Shown one piece after another: positions 56,033-64,000 of a stretch of 64,000 nt of DNA (position 1 is its first letter; each line of letters starts with the position of its first letter). Source of the DNA: Polytrichum commune (Eukaryota; Streptophyta; Polytrichopsida; Polytrichales; Polytrichaceae); NCBI GenBank assembly GCA_950295325.1, contig OX485803.1, positions 15,006,001 to 15,070,000 of the forward strand, read 5' to 3'. A program made the translations under genes and the position numbers. Under the pieces are notes generated by a model, which had not been told where the DNA came from, ran no database searches, and was given only the letters and a program-made list of their open reading frames with translations.

Positions 56033-56172
56033 TAAAGTGTCTATTCCCGAAAGGGGAGAGTAGTCTTGTACCAATGGCCCTTTGTCCTGTGGGCACTGGC
56101 TCATTGTCAGGAGGAACATACACTCTATTCACGCCAACCTCAAAAGAAGGCCTGAGTTCATATCTATCTAGC
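56033..56172 (+). repeat. Dispersed repeat, copy 2 of a pair
   Basis: Colinear with 54133-54275, diverged. The two copies lie about 1.9 kb apart on the same strand. Confidence 0.7.
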
Positions 56173-56676
56173 AAATAACCCGTGGCAACAACTCACGATC
56201 CTTATAGTGACGAGGATAAGAAATTCCATGCAAACTCGAGATTTTTCTTGTGCTTCAAAGTTCTTCTATCCCGACCTTTTAAGGAAAACTTCATTCATTC
56301 GAGGAAACTCGTGTGTGGAACCATCACGTGAAAATTTGACACATCACATGTCAACACACAATGACGCGGCAAGTGTTGTACGGGTAGAGAGGCCATGTGT
56401 CGAGAAGCGAAAGGCACAAAATACTCATACCTCGTGTTGAAGAAACACACGGTCTTAAAAACTACTTTAATTTTTTCGAGCATATTCCTATCCCTCGGAA
56501 TTTGAGGGTACATGTCCACATGGCAGCCTCAATAAAGTAGTATAACTTTGTGGCATATAGTACAATGTTATTTTCGGATGTGGGTGAGCTTAAGTATGTG
56601 GCAATCTCAACCTCGTTTTCCAACAAGAAGACTTGCTCCAAAGAACTCGATAATTTTATTCCTGCAAGCCAATATC

Positions 56677-57738
56677 GGGGGAGATTTTTGGACATAATCG
56701 GTGGAGATCCTAGTGTTTCCAAGTCCAACCGGTTACATGTTGACATTGTTTGGGTTTTCTATATTAATGTAAAGAAATGTTCCATATATTTTTCTGAAAT
56801 GATGGGCAATTTTCTGAGGTCTCAAACTTCAACCGGTTCCTTTTTTGGGACTGCATCCAAAAAAAATTTCTGAGAGCATGGAGATGGGCTACGTGTATTA
56901 TGCATGAATTGTGTGGGGTTAGGACCAGCAATTATGATAGCTTCAATTGGAAACAAGCATTGTTCGGGGAAAGGATTCCTAAGAAATATGGCAAAATGAT
57001 TAAAATTTGACACCTCCTTAGAGGCATTACTCTTTGGACCATCTGGATCGAACACAATGACAGAGTGTTTAACCAAAAACAATGGCCCGTCTCCAAGGTC
57101 AAGCATAGCATCTAGGATGAACTCATTATTTACACTAAAGCCGCGTGCACCCGGGTTGTGGAAATAATTAAAATTAGCAGCTTATCGGCGGTGGCATTGA
57201 TCCAAGGTCTTGACAAAACTTGGGGAGCTAGAAACGTCCTTTGTAGGAGACACAATTTACATATCGAGTGGAATTGGAAAAGGCAACGTAGTTAGGAGGC
57301 CAAGCTTTTGCTTGGCGGTGGTTGTGGTGGGATGGGGGTGGTCCTTGGCTCGGGGGTTGTCCTTGGTAGGAGTCGGTCTTTGTTTCTCTTTATGTGGCAG
57401 TGTTTTGCGCCCAAGGGACCCCGCCTACCCTCGGTGTCGGCATGTTTACCCTTTCTTTTGATTTTATTCATTTGTTGGCTATGTTGACCTTCTGTCAAAA
57501 AAGAAAAAGAAAAAGAAAAAGAACTTCAACCGGTTATTCCTCTAATTCCACCAGTTCATGCGTAACTAGTGGCCGCTTCTCCCGGTATATTGTTGCAAGC
57601 CTCCATCAATGTCCAGGAAGATTTTTGGGCATAATCGGTTGAGATCCTAGTGTTTCCAAAGTCCAACCGGCTACATGAGTGACATCTTTTGGTTATTCTT
57701 TATTAATGTGAAGAATATTCTCTAAATTCCTCTAAAAT
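56677..57738 (+). repeat. Direct repeat pair flanking a LINE fragment
   Basis: 56677-56800 and about 57610-57738 share AGATTTTTGG(A/G)CATAATCGG, GAGATCCTAGTGTTTCCAA, AGTCCAACCGG and TATTAATGTGAAGAA-like words. The pair predates the LINE between them, because the LINE has its own short target duplication well inside the interval. Confidence 0.75.
56839..57521 (+). mobile_element. 5'-truncated LINE with C-terminal zf-RVT domain
   Basis: A 683-bp insertion is flanked by a perfect 14-bp duplication, AACTTCAACCGGTT (56825-56838 and 57522-57535), and ends in an (AAAAAG)n tail directly before the right copy. Its plus strand encodes the end of a LINE reverse-transcriptase protein: WKQALFGERIPKKYGKMIKI, LLRGITLWTIWIEHNDRVFN, then KVKHSI and DELIIYTKAA, a typical zf-RVT region. 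It has two in-frame stops. The non-coding 3' part follows. Truncation at the 5' end and the tail are classic for target-primed insertion. Confidence 0.92.
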
Positions 57739-59711
57739 GATCAATAATTTTCCTGAAGTCTGGAACTTGGATCGATTAGATCTCCAACTCAACCGGTCTA
57801 TCTGTACCCAGCAGACAGTTCCCCTGTTCATTGGCCTTCATTTTAGCATGCTCTGGGACCCAAAGCATAAGGGTTGAATATCCTCAAATTATACCTGTGT
57901 TATCTCAAGAGTTTTCCTTGTAACAATTCTGCTATCGATCTCAATTTGAATGATTCATGTTCACAGAGTTTGAAGTACAAATAGAACTACACAGTGGCAT
58001 TCAATTCATTAAGTTCCCTCTAATCCTCTGCAATAACATATAAAAATTGACTAAGATTTTGGGGGTGAAGCAATACCACAATTCATGCCTTTGGCAACAT
58101 CATAGCTATCTCTTCTTTGTTCCATCAATTATGGTTATGGAGAAGCCACATACAATGGTGGGGTGGAGATGCTTCAATCAAGGTTAAGAGTGACACATTA
58201 TAAGGGTATGTGGACCTAAACCAAAAACTTTCTCGAATGATTACCATTGTACAATGCTTGTAGATTTGCATCTCAAATGAAGGGAGGGTGCTACGTTTTG
58301 GAAGGTTTTGACTGTTTTTAATGCTAAGGTACTAAGGCCTTTAAGTAATACAAGTCCTATAGTGACACCTACTTTGGGTCTCTAACCTAAACCTAGCTAG
58401 CTTGTTCACCGCCTGCCTCCAAGCTACTTGAAGCTGCATGAGTGGATGGAGTACAAGGGAGCATGCATGCATGGATTAACCCCCTTACTAGCATTGAAAG
58501 TCTTGAATTGAGAATGACCTATTTGATTTTTGCCCTGGAACCATATAGGCTTTGTTTGCGTTGAAGTTTAGTCGCTTCAATCCGACTCATGTTTGCTAAT
58601 CTACGATAGTCCTTTACACTTATTTTGACAACTAACGATATGAAATTCATAGAAAACTCTTGAAATGACACTTTAAGGCCTCAATACCACACAAACATAT
58701 TAGACTTGGGCAGCATGTCATGCACTGATGGAAATTATGGTATAAATTGGCAATTGTGGTAATTTTGCATATTCTTTCATGGACTAAAGACGTGTGTTGC
58801 CCAAGTCTTCTATGTTGGTAGTATTTACATTGAACGGTGTCCATTTGAGGGTCACATGTCTTGTACATTATTACAAAAAATAAAGCATGCTAAAACCAAC
58901 ACCTTAAAATCTTGCATTATGAATACATATTGATTTTGAGAATGTTGTCCACCAACCTAAGATCAAGCTCCCGTGTTGGTATTCTGTCCTCTACCAATGA
59001 AAGTTTGAACTTTATGACTTTTACACACACAACTGAAATAAAACATACTTTGGTGTGCCATAATCCCTATCAATCCCTATCAATAATCACTTTATATTTC
59101 ATGAAGTGTGTTAAAAATAACCATTTACAACTCTGAAAGTGTTGGTTATAGCACCATCTACCTTACTATGCACACACAAAGAGCAAAATGGAGAGGAAAG
59201 GAAAGGTAAGGTATCCACATTGTTTATGGTAAACACCGCATGCCACACTATAACAAGGAAACCAACACTAAAAACCTTGGGGTTTTTACTTTCATGCACA
59301 CTATATTTCAAACTCACAATATATAACATTGGAGGTCCATGTTGTAGGTTATGATATTTCTATTGGATGGAAAATAATGTTTATTTGAGAGTCCTCCGAC
59401 AAAGCGAGATCCAATTCATACTTGGCATCTTACTTGGGTAGTTTTGAATCTAAGATTTGATTATTCAATCTAATGTCAATTAGAACACAACAAAAACAAA
59501 TACCACCTTTTCCAACAATGAACTTGTTGAACATTAGTTATCTGCAAATGAAAATTATGTATAATTTAAAATTTTAAGATTTAGTATAGTTTCCATCAAA
59601 GTTGCTTGGGTAGAACGGGGTATGTGGAGAGATCGATGCAAAAACAATTTCCTCATGGTTCCACAATATTCTAACATGCAATGGTGTATATTATGGGCCG
59701 CACTATATACG

Positions 59712-59714
<3 letters not shown>
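57739..59714. other. Intergenic, no gene recognised
   Basis: AT-rich DNA without recognisable exons, RNA genes or element ends. A (CATG)n run lies near 58461-58473. Confidence 0.45.
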
Positions 59715-59746
<32 letters not shown>

Positions 59747-59967
59747 ACCTCTTCTTCATCCAACATAAAACCTCTAAAATAGCATGCAACCCGGAGGCTA
59801 CTTTCTTAGTTGATTTGGCACATCTATTAACTTTAAAGACCCCAAATTAGTATACTCGAGGTCATTTGAGACGAACAAACAATAAATCTATAGGGGATCA
59901 AGTTTTTATGTTGGATCCATGACACTTATGCTTGTATATGATAATACCCTCTCTTCAAGTCACACTA
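59715..59967 (+). repeat. (GA)n microsatellite and dispersed repeat
   Basis: (GA)n occupies 59715-59745. It is followed by an uninterrupted copy of the family split by a MITE at 52244-52860 (TCCAACATAAAACC, TTAGTTGATTTGGCAC, TCATTTGAGACGAA, AAGTTTTTATGTTGGA). Confidence 0.7.
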
Positions 59968-60395
59968 AGGGTTGGTTAAGACTATGGTGAAGAAGTGCAC
60001 TGGTTGGTCAAGAATTTCAACCCCAAGACAATGTTATTTGGGGCAAACAATTGGTATGGCAAACAAAACTAAAAAACTAAAAATAAAATGCCTCGAGTTA
60101 AAATTCTTTGGTGGCCAAGTTTCTTGTCCGAAGATTTGAGGTTGCCCAAGAAACTTGACCTTCGGAAAACTCCCCCTAGCCAAAAGTGTTTCCATGTTGG
60201 CAACCATGTCATTTTTACATCCATGCTTGAAACTCTCCACTGGAGAAGTCTTGGCTGTAGTGAACAAAAAGTCTACATGGAGTCCTACATGGCGGACTAT
60301 GGATAAGGTTTCATGGTCTCCTGGAATTTGAGTCAGGCCCACCTCCAAGAGCTGGGCTTGGCGCAAATTTCTAAGAGACCATGACTTAAAAAGAA
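59968..60395. mobile_element. Chimera of two broken MITEs
   Basis: 59968 to about 60265 matches, in reverse, most of the GGGTTG-type MITE at 19410-19801 (GAAGAAGTGCACTGGTTGG, TTTCTTGTCCGAAGATTTGA, GAAGTCTTGGCTGTAGTG). Then, without a gap, about 60270-60395 matches the interior of the GGGCCACTTC-type MITE (TCTACATGGAGTCCTACATG and CCACCTCCAAGAG). Neither has its right end. Confidence 0.7.
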
Positions 60396-61371
60396 AAAAG
60401 AAAAAAAGCAAGACATATTTAAGGACAAATTACAGAGCAGATTCCATGATAGATTCCAGGACATACAAACACCACCAAGTAATCCTCCCAAACCCGGGGA
60501 GGGCACTCATACATGTATTTAATAACCCATATGCGACGGAAGGGTATTTATCATGGGGCTATTTATCTAAGAAATTGGAATTCTTTACACCCTATTAGTA
60601 CATATAAATCTAAATTTTGTCATTTTAGATGACCCTATTTGTATTTATAAAGTCGCAACTCAACTAGTTTCTAGTACCCTATGTTCCTTATAATTTTTAT
60701 ATTTGACCCCATGAATGACAACGCATAGGACTCTTGTGCAGAGTGTCTCTCGTCTGGTACAATATCGTGAGAAACTTCGGCGTCGGTTGCCCACAGAGAA
60801 ACAATCAAATGATTCTACTACTAGAACTCCGAAAACCACAAGCATACCACTAGAACTCAGAAAACCGCACACAACCACAAAATGCACGTCAAGAACTTCA
60901 ACACCAAATCCTGCCTCACAAACAGCGTTGCATTGGTGCAAGCAACCCTAGGCAACGCACAAAGCAAAGAACACCAAAACCCTCGTCATCCAAATTTTTG
61001 ATTCGGGAATTTGGATTGAAAATGGATAGTTTTTCATCCATTGACCACCATAAAATGCATTGTATACCTCTGCCTCAACATTTTTTTCTCTACCTACTAT
61101 TCCCAACCCTATTTTAGATTGAAAGAATTAGATAAATTGATGCATTATATGGTACCCTTATTTATTTATACACACAACTTTGTATTTGTAGAGGTGCTTC
61201 ATTATATCGAAGAATTGTATAAATTTTATCACAAATGAATAAAAAGTACCCTACATTCTTTCGCACATGGTTTAATAAATTTTCGCGAGTGCCCTCCCCG
61301 GGCTCCCAAATTGATAGAATTTGAGACATATTATATTAAACCAAATCCTCCCCTCTTTTTTTGCCAACAAA
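60396..61371. other. Intergenic, no gene recognised
   Basis: AT-rich DNA. Open frames near 60660-60950 on both strands have no recognisable domain. Confidence 0.45.
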
Positions 61372-61394
61372 ATATGCAATGGTCTCGCAACATG

Positions 61395-61540
61395 GTCCAT
61401 TCTCACTTCACACTATGCTTGAGGGCCCGTGACTACATAAAACAGTTATCCCAACACCCATGGTACGGCCTTTGGACACGAGTCAAGGGTCCTCACCATT
61501 ACAAGATCACGGCTCTTGGCTCATGTGTGAAGTGGCCTTT
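61395..61540. mobile_element. Internally deleted GGGCCACTTC-type MITE
   Basis: It contains CTTCACACTATGCTTGAGGG from the middle of the 500-bp element joined to its right end (TACGGCCTTTGGACAC, ACGGCTCTTGGCTCATGTGT, GAAGTGGCC). The left end is absent. Confidence 0.7.
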
Positions 61541-61864
61541 AATCCCTGTAAGTAGAGCAGGAGTCTGAAAGAGATCAGTAGTCGGAGGGAGTTCACTGCT
61601 TGTGTTTTAATTTATAACTTATAACCTATAATTTATAATTTTGTCACTTCACAACTCCACTTATTGAGTGTGTTGACTGAGATTGATCATCCTCTTGTTG
61701 CAGTTGAAGCCCCAAGGTTAGGCAAAGAAAGAAGCAGTAGGATCAGTCACTGTTTATGGTATTTAGTGAAAAATTATTTAGAATACAGCATTTAGTGTAG
61801 CACATTGGGACACTTGAGATGACAAGGAGAAGATATTGTTAAGCATATTAAATAGCAAGTGTCA
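61541..61864. other. Intergenic with a CACTAAA-type MITE remnant
   Basis: Near 61755-61803 the sequence TATTTAGTGAAAAATTATTT, then GCATTTAGTGTAGC, resembles ends of the palindromic MITEs, but no full element is present. Confidence 0.4.
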
Positions 61865-61990
61865 TCGAGAAGAAGTCTATGGGCTATGAAAGCAGCTTCT
61901 TGCTTTTGGTGAGGCCACGTTGCCTGTGCTTTCTCGACCGTCGGATTTGACCGATGTAACCCTCCTCCCCTGATCTCCTCCGTTCCTGCC
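61865..61990 (-). repeat. Dispersed 127-bp repeat, copy 2
   Basis: Reverse complement of 2842-2969 with few differences, 59 kb away. Confidence 0.85.
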
Positions 61991-62603
61991 ACCACCATTG
62001 TTTTGTGCACACTTTTAATTAACTTGTAGACCATTGTATAACACATGGCATACATTTCAAAACATTATTGAACATACTCATGTCAATATTAGTAAGCACA
62101 CTTGAATGCCAAGTGTCATGAGGTGACATTAAGAATGAAGTTCATAACTTTACCAAGGCCTAGTAGGAGCATGGTCCCTATTCTATATGGGGTATCTTAG
62201 ATGTAGGCCGTGAATCTAGCCAACTACATCCTCTGTGTGAGATGGAAAGCTGGCAAACATGTCCACTTTGACCAACAGTGCCTATGTCTAGGCCCCACAT
62301 GGCATGCAAGCCGGTTGTAGACAATTACAAACCATCAAAAGCTGAGTAGTCTGTTCCACTCGGTAGTCGAACCTGTGCATTCCTCACCTATCATTCACCC
62401 CGTGATGAGTATTGCTCATTTTGCAAGGATGGCCCAATATAAAGGGGGAATGATCCTTGCAGGATTCTATATAGTAGAAAAGAAACACCCTAGTGCCGAG
62501 GAATGTTATGATTAATGTAACCTAGCATATGCTTCAGAAATAGAGTAAGTGACACTATTACGGATGGGACACTGGATACCGTATTAGAAGGTGTAGTGCA
62601 GGG
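61991..62603. other. Intergenic, no gene recognised
   Basis: No exon, RNA gene or element end was identified. Confidence 0.4.
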
Positions 62604-63208
62604 GACTATTGGGATGATGATGCTATTGGACATGGTGGACATTTTGATGATGTTGGGGTACGTAAGTAGAATATCATTATCTTCACTTGCTTCATTTGGG
62701 ACTCAAGTGAACGAGTGATCATACAAGCCATTTTGGGCACCATCCGTCGGCATCTCCGATTGTAATAGTGTGAAAAGTGGTGGGCCAATATCTATTTCTC
62801 AACATAATCCCAGCAATATCACGGCTGGAAGGGGGCGGAAGCGTTGGTGTGATCTCGGGGCATGAGAGAGTGCCTGTTGATGAAGTCCAATAAAAGTTAC
62901 GCTATAGTGCATCACCATCTTGTGGATTTTGAAGGCCAAGAATAGGGAAAAGCAGGAAAAATTTGCAGTTGTTGCAGAACATGATGATGATGATGTTAGG
63001 GTAGGAGATTACATTCACTTACGTCATTCGTGAGAGAGAGAAAGGTCGTGAGCAAGTGGTTGTTGATGAGGTTCAATATGCTGTAGAGGATCACCATCTT
63101 GTGGAATTTGAAGGCCAAGAATAGGAAAAATGTTAGTTGGTGCACATGGATGACGATGAGGATGTTAGGGTAGAAGGTCACCTTCTGTTGCTTCATTTGG
63201 GACTCCAG

Positions 63209-63280
<72 letters not shown>

Positions 63281-63610
63281 GTTTGTGTTGAGCAAGTGGC
63301 AGTTGATGAGGTTCAATATGCTGTAGAAGATCACCATCTTGTGGAATTCGAAGGCCAAGACAAAGAAAAGGCAGGATCATCAGTGGTGGGGTGGAAAGGT
63401 TGTGGGCGAGACGGTGATTGGGCTATTGGGATGATGATGATGAGGATGAGGATGGTATAGGGCATGGTGAGCATGTTGATGATGTTGATGTTGGGGTAGA
63501 AGATCACCTCATCTCATCTCACGTTGCTTCATTTGGAACTCCAGCGGAGCGTGTGTTAAGTTACCATCATGTATTGGGGTGTGTGAGGAAGGCGAAGGCA
63601 AAGGCTGGGT
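62604..63610 (+). repeat. Degenerate coding-like tandem repeat with a long (GA)n run
   Basis: Two blocks alternate. An Asp/Glu-coding block (GATGATGATGATGAGGATGA-like, then GTAGAAGATCAC and TTGCTTCATTTGGGACTCCA) lies at about 62612, 62980, 63143 and 63433. A block encoding VDEVQYAVEDHHLVEFEGQ lies at about 62877, 63065 and 63305. The last copy has an open frame of 64 codons ending at 63612. Earlier copies carry stops. The (GA)n run at 63211-63277 follows GACTCCAGCG where the last copy has GAGCGTGTG. This looks like an amplified exon of an acidic protein, now non-functional; I do not recognise it. Confidence 0.6.
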
Positions 63611-63612
63611 GA

Positions 63613-64000
63613 CGCAGCAGCGAGCGAGGGATGGAAGGAGAAGAAGTAGCGAAGGTGGAATTATTATTAGGTGCGGTGGAATTAGTGGACGCAGGTAGAA
63701 AGGAGGGGGCGGAGATCATGACGATGTTGATGGGAATGTCGAGGGCAAAGGGATTGTATGGCTGGGAGGTTCCTGGGATCCTGTGCTAACGGTACGCACT
63801 GGGCAGGGTGGAAGGCGGAGGGGAGGCGAGGGAGCACCGGAGAAGAAGAAGAACGAAGTGCGAAGATCGAACGAAGAAGCAGAAGACTGAACGAAGAACA
63901 ACGAAGAAGAAGAATTGTTCGGAAAGGATTGTGGAGGACATCACTTGGACATGTAAGTATATGGTCAACCATTTGGATATCGGTCGATGGATGCACCAAA
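63613..64000. other. Window end, GAA-rich
   Basis: Purine-rich GAAGAA and CGAAGAAC words (63839-63912) dominate. Open frames on the minus strand are low-complexity. No gene can be supported. Confidence 0.4.

Overview
The window looks like nuclear DNA of a land plant. It has spliced genes with GT-AG introns, (TTTAGGG)n repeats and telo-boxes of the plant type, a Pol III tRNA-Pro gene, plant-type gene families (an ABCC transporter TMD0, a PELP1/RIX1-like protein) and many Tourist-, mariner- and hAT-like MITEs. Gene density is low and the intergenic DNA is AT-rich and full of repeats. I cannot name the species; a non-flowering plant with a large genome is possible but unproven.

Layout. 1-7.8 kb: a GC-rich minisatellite, a dispersed repeat and featureless AT-rich DNA. 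7.8-9.7 kb (minus strand): an orphan exon, a small MITE and one exon that encodes only the N-terminal membrane domain of an ABCC transporter, probably a gene relic. 10.4-11.5 kb: a diverged tandem repeat. 14.5-19.8 kb: a cluster of transposons nested in one another. A 3.8-kb PIF/Harbinger element with two intact convergent genes (a Myb/trihelix DNA-binding protein and a DDE transposase) sits in a MITE, which sits in a second copy of the same MITE, which sits in the target-site duplication of a third type of MITE. 22.5 kb: a palindromic-end MITE. 24.2-25.9 kb (minus): a two-exon gene for a probable mitochondrial protein with a minisatellite in its intron. 27.7-33.9 kb (plus): a 13-exon PELP1/RIX1-like ribosome-biogenesis gene whose first intron holds a TFIIF-alpha-like zinc-motif fragment. 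35.5-38.4 kb: a decayed LINE with its reverse transcriptase. 39-44 kb: several MITEs, a perfect 89-bp duplication and a hAT-like transposase tail. 47.3-49.5 kb (minus): a LINE 3' half with RNase H and a nuclease-like C-terminal domain. 50-56 kb: MITEs of four families around a tRNA-Pro(AGG) gene. 56.8-57.5 kb: a 5'-truncated LINE with a 14-bp target-site duplication. 60-64 kb: MITE fragments, a degenerate coding-like tandem repeat and a long (GA)n run.

The two clear host genes both appear to serve ribosomes: PELP1/RIX1 in 60S subunit maturation, and a possible mitochondrial ribosomal protein. Both carry AAACCCTAA telo-boxes near their starts, a motif known from plant translation-related promoters. 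The supplied frames often begin at non-ATG codons; I moved starts to ATG where one exists and say so where none does.
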